Below, one piece after another: positions 1 to 8,374 of a DNA stretch of 11,516 nucleotides; position 1 is the first letter of the stretch; each line of letters opens with the position of its first letter. The position numbers were made by a program, and so were the translations under genes. The notes below the pieces were generated by a model. That model was not told the DNA's origin. It did not search any database and saw only the letters and a list, made by a program, of their open reading frames with translations. The DNA is from Agrocybe praecox (taxonomy: Eukaryota; Basidiomycota; Agaricomycetes; Agaricales; Agrocybaceae). Where the stretch lies: positions 1 through 11,516 of the forward strand of contig CAXHKQ010000329.1 in the NCBI GenBank assembly GCA_964017145.1, read 5' to 3'.

Positions 1-57
1 GCATTCCTAATTCCCAATCACACATCACACGCCGCCAAATAACCTCACAGTTCCGCC
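1..57 (+). promoter_or_regulatory. 5' leader of ESF1 (partial)
   Basis: This is the sequence directly upstream of the ESF1 start codon. The ATG at 58 sits in a strong context (ccgccATGg), which supports the start choice. No TATA box or clear initiator is visible in the 57 bases available, and the promoter may lie outside the window. The transcription start cannot be placed. Confidence 0.4.
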
Positions 58-3000
58 ATGGCGAAGCAAAAGAAAGCGCCCAAATCGGCGACCGTCCCAG
101 CCAACGCCAACGCGCCGGACGTCGCACGCGATGCCGACGACAAGATCTGGAAGGACCAGCGTTTCGCGCATCTCGTCAGCGATCCGCGCTTCAAGAACAT
201 CTCCAAGTCGACGCGCGCCGTCAAAATCGACAAGCGCTTCGAGTCCATGTTCAAGGATGAGAAGTTCAGCGTCAAGTACACGGTGGACAAACGCGGCCGC
301 CCGACGAAGAAGTCGACGGCCGACGATCTGAAGAAGTTCTACGAGATGAGCTCGGAGGACGAGGAGGATGTGGCCGAGGAGCAGCGACGCGAGGCGCAAG
401 CGATTACCAAGGGATCGGATGACGATGAGGCGGTGGCTGCTGGTGCGGAAGATGAGGATGAGGATGACGATGCCGTTGCCGGCCAGCTGGGCAGCGATGA
501 CGACGACGTGGAGGCGATTCCGGCCCAGCTGCGGAGCAAACTCAACGATCCGACGGTGGATTATGCGCGTGGCGAGTCGGCACTGTGCTCGGATGACAGC
601 TCCGATGATGAGAGCAGCTCGGACGATGGCGAGGGCGACGAGCTGTTCATTGAGCACGTGTGGGGCGAACTGGATCAGGATGCGCCGCGGACCGATGAGT
701 CGACGCGCCGGTTGTCTCTGTGCAATATGGACTGGGATCGGATTCGGGCGGAGGACATTCTGGTGTTGTGCAATTCGTTTTTGCCGCCTGGCGGGGCGAT
801 TCTGAGCGTGACGGTGAGTGGGGGAGTATTTTTTTCTGATAATATCCAGGTCAGACAAATATTTACTGTCTTTATTTTTGTTCGTTCACGTAATTTCGAA
901 GATCCTTTAAAGTTGAACATGGAACATGGCAAGTGTAATGACACAGATGATTTAAGGTCTATGGATACTTGGATACTAACATAAAAAATAGGCGAGAGCT
1001 TTACCTATTTTATTTTAGGCCAAAGTGTGCATTTATTATTTCAAATGCAACTTATTGAGCTATTTTATCAGGGTGTCTACTCGATCAGTATTACTAAAAA
1101 AGTCAGTAAAAAGTCAGTAAATTGATGATAAAATTTGTTTCATAAAATTTGGCTGATTTGGCTGACTGGTCAGCAGTCATGTATTTCTTGTAAATTGCAT
1201 TTTTCATTTTAAAATATTTCCCTACGGGGCATTCATTCCCAGAGAAGAATTACAATTCCAATGTTATTTGTATGAGAAATTGTCATTGCTTTTTTGTTTT
1301 TTATAGTTCAAAGAAGGATATTATAAATATTTTTATAAATGCCAATATAGTGTTAGTTCCATTCTTTGTGAACACAATACATTTTATTTGGCTCTATTCG
1401 GCTCTTCTAACTATTTGTTATGACGCCTCGAAGTTTGTGCAGATTTCATAATAAAAATGAAATGAAATGACAAATTGATACAAATCTACAAAAAAATGAT
1501 GTGTTCAAGGTTCAAGTCTAGTTTATCGAAACGGCAAGATTCTGCGTGTACATAATATGACCTCTACAATGCTCAAATTATAATGCAGAAATTGTAAATG
1601 TTTAAACAATTTTGCTCGTTAAGTTCAAGCATTAAATTCAAAGGCCCTATTGTTGCAACTTGTTCGATTGTTATCCCTCCTTTTACTACTCTATCATTTG
1701 TTCCTGGTATGAATTATATTGGCTCAGAGGTCAGTAAAAGTCAGTAAATCGGCTCAGGACGAACCAGTATACACCCTGTTTATTATTAATATTTGTATAT
1801 CCAACAATATCAATTGCCAAAGTAGATTGTTCGTGTGTATTTGAAGAGGGAGGGTAGGAAGTATTGAACTACGAACACTGAAAATCGGTTAATTCGTCAG
1901 TGTTATTATCGTTACAGACTACAGACAGTATTTACATAAACTTTTATTTAATCGAAGAATAAAAAACACGAAATGACTAAAAAAGACTAATAACTGAATT
2001 TCAAGCATCATTTTCATAAGCATTATTTTGCGTGCGCATTCAGCGGGGATTCCTTCGCTGTATTCTTCAGACATGATACCTGAATTACATTCATTCTCAT
2101 CGATAGGACACGTAATTCTTGGACTACACTTCGAAGCATGGTAAAAAATAGGAAAATTGGTCGAGGGATGGATCATAAATTCACAGGAAGATGGATGGGT
2201 TACATTTAACATGTGCAGGTAACGATGGACGAAAAATCGCACAAGATATTTTCCATTGTTTTCTTGTAATAATCATTTAAATATTAGGGGAGTTTCACCC
2301 GTTGTGGACACAGTTTGGTTTATTTGATCAAGATTCATCATCTACATCCATTTACCCGTGAAGGAGTGTTGGGCGGCTATATTTTAAATACGAAGCTTTT
2401 TTACAGGTTATTTTACTGTTGATAGGCACCAGTTTCACAGGGCAGGGCAGTTTCACTCGAACAGGAGCTTTTACTAGAACGAAATCAGCGCTCAGCGCTA
2501 CACTGAAAGAGAAGAGAACCAACAACTTGTAATTCCAAAACCCGACTACGCTACCCACTCTACCATCGCGTTGATCAAGATTATATTTATGAAAACATGT
2601 GTATGTATATTGATATAAAGCCAAGAAACATAGCTAACTAATACTAGTGGAAAAATTATTCCGATTCTGTAAATAACCCCAAAACTACCTATGAAATTGA
2701 AAATTTTCAAGTACAACTTTCTTTTTACTTTTTCTTACGTTATACTGGAAATCGGATGACGATTATGTCAATATTTGGTTATTTAACCCTTGAAATGGAC
2801 TACTGCATGTGAAATACAGGGGCTTCACATCGATGCCGATTTAATGCCTGCCTTTCACCGATTTTTATCAGCAGTATGAGAAATGCATTAAATTTGCTTC
2901 GTTATACAAATGTTGCTGCCCAAAATAATTTTTGGTTGTAAAATTGTTGTACTGGAGGGGTGTCCACAACCGGTTCAATTCGAGTGTTCACAATTGGGAA

Positions 3001-5279
3001 AAGTAGGCATTTTCTAAAAATGAACAAAACATTTTACAGTTCAAACTTTTTAAATAAAACTTGATAAAATCATAAAATATATTACATTCCGTTTCAAAAA
3101 TGTGTGACACTTTATATTTTGCAGCTATTATCTTCATTTTATCGCATATTGAAAAAAGTAGATCAATGTTGAGGACACATGACAACATTGTATAGACTAT
3201 AGATTCTACGCAAGTGCGTTATTCCGCGAGTGCGTAAGCGTAAGCGAGTGCGTAATCCATCGTGTTGACATAACGCACAATCGTCTTTTTACAGATTTGA
3301 TTTATCTGCTTTATTTCAAAAGTTACGGGCGGGTGTTCACAACCGGGCTATGTTCACCCTACAAATATGTTTAGCGATTTTCAGTACATCCTTCAATTTT
3401 GATAATATTCATGCCGCTTTTGGATAATAGCGTTATCATGACTGACGATTCTCGTCCTAAGCCCAATATGTAAACGAAACAAACAATTTGAATAATCGCG
3501 TTCAACAGAAGCTAGAGAGAGCCAAAAATCAAATGACCAAAATCCCACATTTTCTGCTCCCCCTTCCCACCTACCCAGATTTACCCCTCCCAGTTCGGCA
3601 AGGAGCGCATGGCCGAGGAGGACATGAAGGGTCCCCAAGAGCTTACCGAAAAACCGCTCTCGAAAAAGTCCACTACCACAGCTGACTCCGACTCCGATTT
3701 CGATCTGGGCACCGACGACGAAGCCGACGCCGCCGACGACAACACGACCGCCCGCCACGAGGACGAGGCGGAGGAGGGCGACGACTACAGCATGGAGAAG
3801 CTGCGCCAGTACCAGCTCAACCGGCTCAAGTACTACTATGCGATCATCGAGTGCAACAGCGTCGCGGCGGCGGACAAAATCTACGCCGAATGCGATGGCA
3901 TGGAGTACGAGAGTACCGCCACCAAGCTCGATCTGCGCTTCGTTCCCGACGAGCTCACGTTCGATGATGACGAGCCGAAGGATCGGTGCACCGAGATGCC
4001 GGATGCGAGCAAGTACATGCCGCGTCAGTTCACGACGACCGCACTGCAGCAGGCCAAAGTGGAGCTGACGTGGGACGAGAACGACCTGGACCGCAAGGAG
4101 CTGAACGACAAGCTGGCCGCTGGCAAGTTGGCCGAGGTCGCCGATCAGGATCTGCGCAAGTATGTGGCGTACAGCAGTGAGGAGGAGTCCGGAGCGGAGG
4201 AGGAGGAGGAGGAGAAAGTGCCGGAACCGGTGAAGAAGACGAAGAAAAGCCAGAAGGTCGTGGAAGAAAAAGCCGAAAAGCCGCAGAAGAAGTCCAAGAA
4301 ATCGGATTCCCTATCCAAGTACAAGGATCTGCTGGCCGAGATCAACAAGAGCGAGGCGGACAAGAAGAACAACCGCATCGAGATGGAGTTCTCGTGGGGC
4401 ATTGGCATGAAGGACAAGCCGAAGAAGGAGGAATCGGATGACGGAGACGACGCAAGTGAGGATGAAGACAACGCAGCGGCTGCTGCCAAATCGGCGAAAT
4501 CGCGCGACCCCGAGCAGACGCACTTCGATCGCATCGTCGAGCTGAAGCGCGAGAAGAAGAAGCAGCGCAAGGAGGAGCAGAAGGCCAAGCGCAAGAAGTT
4601 CCGCAAGGGTGCCAATTCGGACGACTCGGGCTCGGAGATCGGCGGCGGCGGCAACCTGGACAGCGACGACGAGGCAGACATTCCGGACGGCTTCGATCTG
4701 AACGATCCGTACTTTGCCGAGGAGTTTGCCAACGGCGAATTCCAGGCGCCGAAGGCGAGCAAAAAGGAGAAGAAGCGCCGGCAGAAGAAGCGAACCGAGG
4801 AGGAGGAGGAAGCGGCGAAGGAGGAGGCGGCCAAGCTGGCGCTGCTGCTGGATGATGGGGATGATGAGGACAAGCGGGCGCATTTCAGTCTGAAGAAGAT
4901 TCAGGCCAGCGAGAACGAGACGAAGACGAAGCGCAAGAGGAAGAAGGTGCTGCGTCGCAGCAAGAAGCAGAACGAGGCGGAGAAGGAGATGCTGCAGGCG
5001 GATGACTTTAAGATCGATGCGGGTGATGATCGGTTCAAGGCGATTTACACGTCGCATCTGTTCAGCATCGATCCGACGAATCCGAATTTCAAGAAGACGA
5101 AGGCCATGGATGCGTTGATTGAGGAGAAGCTGAAGCGGGTGCCTATGAATGAGAAGAGGGCGGTCTCCGCGGCTGCCGAGCGGAATGGTGACGAAGTGCA
5201 GCCGCCGCCGGCGAAGAAGCGGAATGTGGAGACCAGCATGCTGGTGAAGAGCATCAAGCGGAAGGTGGCGCAGCAATGA
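58..5279 (+). CDS. ESF1: ESF1 homolog, nucleolar pre-rRNA processing protein (2 exons)
   Basis: Coding join 58-813 and 3579-5279, 818 aa, close to the length I recall for human ESF1 (about 850 aa). ESF1 is a nucleolar factor needed for 18S rRNA maturation and small-subunit assembly. Residues about 31-83 match the conserved N-terminus (WKDQRF, DPRF, VKIDKRF, VDKRGRP). Acidic serine-rich stretches follow. An RRM-like region spans about 218-375 (LCNMDWDR, then IYPSQFGKERM after the splice, RLKYYYAIIEC, LDLRFVPDELTFDD). Further family motifs are MEFSWGIGMK at 521 and DLNDPYF at 625-631. The C-terminal NUC153 motif lies near 735-765 (DDRFKAIYTSHLFSIDP), and the tail ends LVKSIKRK. Donor g|GTGAGT at 814 and acceptor cccAG| at 3578 give a phase-0 junction, which restores IYPSQ, the counterpart of the family's IYPSE. 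A coding frame begun at ATG 3609 would wrongly lose ten residues. Long Lys/Glu tracts are normal for this family. The identification is from recalled family sequence, not a search. Confidence 0.93.
1069..1778. mobile_element. Non-autonomous hAT-like element in ESF1 intron
   Basis: A 13-bp terminal inverted repeat, CAGGGTGTCTACT at 1069-1081, pairs with AGTATACACCCTG at 1766-1778 (12 of 13 bases). The termini fit the hAT pattern CAGNG...CNCTG. The flanking 8-mers (tattttat at 1061-1068 and tttattat at 1779-1786) match at 6 of 8 positions, as expected of an aged 8-bp target duplication. Just inside the ends lie paired copies of GTCAGTAAA in direct rather than inverted orientation (1102, 1113 and 1730, 1740). 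No transposase reading frame is visible. The superfamily call rests on termini and duplication length only. Confidence 0.5.
1919..2242 (-). pseudogene. Minus-strand coding-like stretch in ESF1 intron, unidentified
   Basis: An open frame of about 107 codons on the minus strand lies within locally less AT-rich DNA. The middle (about 1990-2180) looks protein-like, with spaced cysteines (CSPRITCPIDENECNSG and then IPAECARK) and no stop. The frame has no ATG at its 5' end; the first in-frame codon counted as a start is GTG at 2242. An ATG just upstream (near 2265 on the minus strand) is in another frame and reaches a stop within about 16 codons. An AATAAA-like signal on the minus strand falls inside the 3' end of the frame. 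This pattern suits a decayed exon or retro-copy with frameshifts. I do not recognise the family, and it could be a chance open frame. Confidence 0.25.
2752..2912 (+). pseudogene. Decayed coding relic, copy A (unidentified)
   Basis: Translated in two frames, this stretch reads SDDDYVNIWLFNP, then a stop, then NG, and after a frameshift FNACLSPIFISSMRNALNLL. The minus-strand open frame at 10300-10509 reads SDDDDVYILRWFNPCNG and FDACLQSAFIISMKNYLNL in the same order. Blocks such as TCGGATGACGA and TTTAACCCTTG are shared at nucleotide level. The common ancestor therefore encoded protein, and this copy is broken by at least one stop and one frameshift. I do not recognise the family. Confidence 0.4.
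3214..3278. repeat. Short GTGCGTAA-rich repeat with 9-bp inverted ends
   Basis: GCGAGTGCGTAA occurs twice, at 3226-3237 and 3244-3255, separated by gcg-ta type filler. The cluster is bracketed by an exact 9-bp inverted repeat, GTGCGTTAT at 3214-3222 and ATAACGCAC at 3270-3278. It is locally much richer in CpG than the surrounding intron. Its function is unknown; it is probably the internal part of a repeat element. Confidence 0.45.
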
Positions 5280-5307
5280 GTGTGGAATATGAGTGTGTGA
5301 CCAATAG

Positions 5308-5493
5308 GATGTGGAACGATGCGAGATGTTGAGATGTTGGTGGAAATCATCAATAGATAAAAGTGAAATGAAATATTATTTTGTAAATAAAGTTGTAAAA
5401 CCAATATCTTATTTCGATTGTTACGTGTTCTTCCTTATTGCCTAAGTGTTTCCTGATGTAGAACGATGCAAAATGTTAAGGTGTCGGTGGAGA
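5308..5493. repeat. Diverged 39-bp direct repeat in and after ESF1 3' UTR
   Basis: A 39-base unit at 5308-5346, just after the ESF1 stop codon, recurs at 5455-5493, about 150 bp downstream and beyond the poly(A) signal. The two copies agree at 32 of 39 positions with no gap. Shared blocks include GAACGATGC, ATGTT and GGTGGA, and all seven differences are transitions. It looks like an old local duplication of UTR sequence. Confidence 0.6.
5386..5391 (+). terminator. Poly(A) signal of ESF1
   Basis: A canonical AATAAA lies 107 bp after the ESF1 stop codon. It is followed by A/T-rich and then GT-containing sequence (ttacgtgttcttcc), a normal arrangement for insect 3' end formation. Confidence 0.75.
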
Positions 5494-5745
5494 ACAAAAA
5501 AGGAAACCTCTAGTGCAAAAGTACGCTTGCAGGTGGACCTCACTTTATGAACTCCAGTTGAAACACCTTGATTTGTTCCCAAGATATTTTTTTAGTTCCT
5601 TATAGCTGATAGAAGCCCCAACAATTAGCTATCCATCTATTTTTCGTATTGCGTTAGGTCTACCGACTGTACCCTTTAAAAATGAAATTTCAACAAAAAA
5701 AAGTTTTTATGTAAACGTGAAAACACGATTTTCACGAGGAAAAAT
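5392..5745. other. Intergenic AT-rich DNA, no gene seen
   Basis: There is no credible coding frame or RNA gene here. The stretch contains the second copy of the 39-bp UTR repeat (5455-5493) and an 8-bp inverted repeat, CGTGAAAA at 5716-5723 with TTTTCACG at 5729-5736, next to the TA-flanked element. Confidence 0.5.
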
Positions 5746-6709
5746 TAAGGTAAAATGGGGCCAGTTTTGCCTTGGCCATTTTAGGCCTTTAGAATGAAGA
5801 CATTCGACTGAATTTTGGATATTGTGTGCATTTAATAGGACGCCTCCTATCAATATAGATTCCGTTCCGAAAGGACCTTGAATACAAAAGTTATAGCCCT
5901 ATATGTGTTTTTAGTGTGTTAGCTATGACAAATCAGCTCCCATTAATTTTATAGAAATTACAAACGCTTGATGTAAAAAAAATCGAATGAAGAGCATCGA
6001 AGGGAAATTTATATGTAAACCCGAATCTGCTTTTGTTCCACCGTTTACATGAATTCGCGAACATTCTCGTGGGAATCAAGGTCTATCGTTAGCGAATACA
6101 TGGGGGCAAGTTTTGCATTGCCTCTGTATGTTGTATCAACCCGACTTGTATGGAAAACTAATCATTATTTTTATACAACGTTTATACAATGTTTAGAACA
6201 TAGTCCAATCAATGTTATCCGGAAAAGACCTCAGAAATAAACACATTTGCTGTCATATATCCATTTTTCATAAAAACAATTTCTATCGCAATCTATAGAA
6301 CACGCGGAACCAGAGGATATAGAGACCATATACCATAATGATATTTTTTGGTTCTAACGGTTTTGTTCGTTTGAATGAGCATAACAGGAACTTATTTGGA
6401 CACAATGGACTGGAGGCAAAACTTACCCTATTTTCAAATCGTCATAAAACATGCTCTCGTTTTTTTAAATTATAGTTTGAAGTATAGACCCGATACGGAG
6501 CAATAATGTCTAGCAAAAATATAGCCATATTAATGGTCTATCAATTCAATTATACCATTTCGAAAAAGATAAAAGGTTGAACCAGCTCGATGTGAACTCG
6601 ATGTGAATTTTTACCCCCCATACCAAGACTATAGACATTTAACATGTCAAAATTACAAACGTGGGAGCTCCTCGAACGTTCATGGCAAAACTTGCCCCAC
6701 CTTACCCTA
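5746..6709. mobile_element. TA-flanked inverted-repeat element (MITE, possibly composite)
   Basis: A 28-bp terminal repeat at 5747-5774 (core TGGGG, CCAGTTTTGCC) is complementary to 6681-6708 (core GGCAAAACTTGCCCCA) with five mismatches. Both ends abut TA (5746-5747 and 6708-6709), so a Tc1/mariner-like TA duplication is plausible. Two further copies of the terminal core lie inside: TGGGGGCAAGTTTTGC at 6101 in forward orientation and GGCAAAACTTACCC at 6415 in reverse. The structure is thus an inner pair within an outer pair. There is no transposase, and the short open frames inside look like chance. A perfect 11-bp tandem, CTCGATGTGAA, occurs at 6586-6596 and 6597-6607. Confidence 0.55.
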
Positions 6710-7099
6710 CATACTAATATTTGACGGAATGAAATATATAGACATTAACTATTGTTGGGGTGTCTATCAAGTACAAGCACAAACAAAATCTTGACAACAA
6801 GTTAATATGTTCGAACTGGAGCACTTCAAAATCGTCGATTTCAGCGTGTGGTGCGTGTGCGTGATGGTTAAAAGATACAAAATTTGGACAACATTATATT
6901 TAAAATAATTTAATAAATAATGTTCGAACTATTCATATTTGTAATGCCTTCACTGTTGTCACGGTTTGGTTCCCCTTTTCGGTATTGTCTCTCCTGGGCA
7001 TGCGCAGAGCATAGCTAGAGCATACGCGACCATATGATTAGATTATGCTCCTGCTATGGACATTCGAACGCTATGCATGCTCAGTTCTATATTGGCAGG
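6710..7099. other. Intergenic DNA upstream of acetyltransferase gene
   Basis: No gene is visible. ATGTTCGAACT, which contains the palindrome TTCGAA, is repeated at 6807-6817 and 6920-6930. GCATGCGCAG at 6998-7007 resembles a half-site for NRF1-type factors. Its relation to the downstream gene is inference only. Confidence 0.35.
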
Positions 7100-7245
7100 A
7101 GTTTGGTGTGGTTGTTCAGTGTTCAGTCCCGCGGTGTTGGCGATTTATGTTTTGTTTGTGGCCTACTTTTTCTGATTTTTCCGACAGACATAATGTAAGC
7201 GGCTTATAATATAAATATATACCGATTAATGTTATCAGCACCGCT
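7100..7245 (+). promoter_or_regulatory. Candidate promoter of the acetyltransferase gene
   Basis: Two arthropod-type initiator matches, TCAGT, lie at 7116-7120 and 7123-7127. Separately, TATAAATA at 7210-7217 is followed about 27 bp later by an initiator-like TCAGCA at 7235-7240. Local GC content is higher than in the flanks. The first coding exon downstream is preceded by a splice acceptor (8343), so an untranslated first exon somewhere in this area is expected. Which of these signals is used cannot be told from sequence alone. Confidence 0.25.
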
Positions 7246-7515
7246 TGTGGAGCAGATTAATCTGAAGGGTCGTTTTAAAGCTGTGCGGATGATATCTGAA
7301 CTTTGAATAATTGATTTTCGGGTTTGAGTGAGTGTGCTGTACTATGAATCACGTTTGAAGTGCGCATTATCATCGTCTCGGATTGGACACCACATCACAC
7401 CCTCTTGTCTCCCATATCACTACACCGAAAAAGTCCTTGCAACATACCAACCAACATACCGCGCATATAGCACCAAAATAATCGTTCATAGCAACACGTA
7501 GCACACGTAGCTTGT

Positions 7516-7675
7516 CAAGTGTGAGTGAGTGTGTGAGTGAGAGTCCCTGCATGCGTGTGTAAGTGAATGAGTATCTGTGAGTAAGAGCGGGCGTTTTGGG
7601 GGTGGCTTGCGGACATACTCGAAAGCACTTGGCGTTTATCAAATACCGTGAATTTATGTGAGTGTGTGTGTGTGA
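7516..7675. repeat. GT/GTGA-rich simple-sequence stretch
   Basis: Runs of GTGAGTGAGTGTGTGAGTGA begin at about 7521, and GTGAGTGTGTGTGTGTGA occurs near 7658-7675, with imperfect GTGT/GAGT filler between. The minus-strand open frame of 138 codons across this region is a by-product of the low-complexity repeat and has no protein-like character. Several GTGAGT words could act as splice donors for a 5' UTR exon. Confidence 0.55.
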
Positions 7676-8343
7676 TTTCGACCGAGATGGATGCGAACGT
7701 TGACGCGTAATGGTATACACAGTCTGCCGCATGGTCCTTGTTAGGAACTTAAATAAATTCCTCTTATAAGGGGAGAAATTCCGCATTTAAAGTCACGGAT
7801 TAAAGTGAGACTTCAATTAATGATTCGGAGGGAACAAATTAAGATACGAGCATAACAGAATTTGGACAAATTGATCCTGTGGCGAATGTTATTATGAAGA
7901 TTCGAAAATACTAGTATAATAAGCATATGAAATCGCAAAAAACCGACATAGAGCTGTACTATATGGAATTTTTCTGTTGAATAATTCGATCATTTACAAA
8001 CAATACGCAGCCTGAAAAAATGTAAATTTCTATCGGAAAGGTCCTCAAATGATTAAATAAATAATGCGAGTTTGGTTGATCAATACTACTATTCGCGGAG
8101 ATCGTCCTTGGAGTATCAACAACAAAATATAAAATGTCATGATTGTTTGTTTTATTTCTAGTGTCTTTCTAGACCAACCCAATATAAAAATGTATCTGAT
8201 AAAAATCCACGGCCTCATAAATGCCCTGCTTTCCCTAGATACAATTGTGAAATCCTATTGCCTCTTTATTTTTAATATTTGTATTTTCATTCGTATAAAT
8301 TATCACTTATGTGGAAAAGGGTTAACTTCTCCATAATTTTCAG
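7676..8343 (+). other. Probable 5' UTR intron of the acetyltransferase gene
   Basis: This is AT-rich sequence without coding potential, ending in a good acceptor with a pyrimidine tract (ttctccataattttcAG at 8343). The first coding ATG follows 32 bases later. The matching donor is not determined; candidates lie between 7195 and 7665. Confidence 0.4.
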
Positions 8344-8374
8344 CTCAATCGCACAGCAAGCCTCCATCATCATC

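Larger units (their letters stand above)
2285..3361. mobile_element. Possible TA-flanked repeat element with imperfect TIRs
   Basis: The left edge reads TAGGGGAGTTTCACCC and then GTTGTGGACAC. The right edge on the opposite strand reads TAGGGTGAACATAGCCC and then GGTTGTGAACACC. The two are similar with small gaps, and each is flanked by TA. A further internal copy, GTGTCCACAACCGG, lies near 2960-2975, so the true right end could be there instead. The interior holds three AGTTTCAC copies (2291, 2431, 2449), short minus-strand open frames without recognisable content, and the coding relic at 2752-2912. Boundaries and class are uncertain. Confidence 0.3.
814..3578 (+). other. ESF1 intron 1 (2,765 bp, phase 0)
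   Basis: This GT-AG intron splits the RRM-like domain between T252 and I253. The donor is GTGAGT, and the acceptor follows a C/T-rich tract (ttttctgctcccccttccc). If the intron were retained, the frame would run on to a stop at 982-984 and give a 308-aa truncated protein. The intron is AT-rich and carries several repeats listed separately. Stretches 814-1068, 1779-1918 and 3362-3578 show nothing else I can name. Confidence 0.88.

Noticed and set aside
25..858. Minus-strand open frame of 277 codons opposite ESF1 exon 1
   Set aside because: It is an antisense shadow of a GC-rich exon and overlaps a clearly recognised plus-strand protein.
814..984. Reading ESF1 as a 308-aa single-exon protein ending at 984
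   Set aside because: Homology stops exactly at a strong GTGAGT donor and resumes in frame at 3579, so the extra residues are intron.
2449..2475. Possible tRNA B-box (GTTCGAGTGAAAC on the minus strand)
   Set aside because: There is no matching A-box, no acceptor stem and no cloverleaf around it.
2352..2624. 90-codon minus-strand frame inside the ESF1 intron
   Set aside because: It partly consists of AGTTTCAC repeats and has no recognisable motif. It is more likely repeat sequence that happens to be open.
2988..3188. 66-codon minus-strand frame with an ATG
   Set aside because: It is very AT-rich, lies inside a probable repeat element and has no supporting context.
4145..5276. Long minus-strand open frames of 242 and 321 codons opposite ESF1 exon 2
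   Set aside because: They are antisense shadows of Lys/Glu-rich codons and give Ser/Leu/Arg-rich low-complexity translations. The plus-strand frame matches ESF1 along its whole length.
7370..7786. Minus-strand open frame of 138 codons
   Set aside because: Its sequence follows from GTGA/GTGT simple repeats (Thr-His and Ser-Leu-Thr repeats) and has no domain character.
8139..8336. 65-codon plus-strand frame upstream of the acetyltransferase
   Set aside because: It is AT-rich and ends just before a splice acceptor, and the translation looks like random intron sequence.
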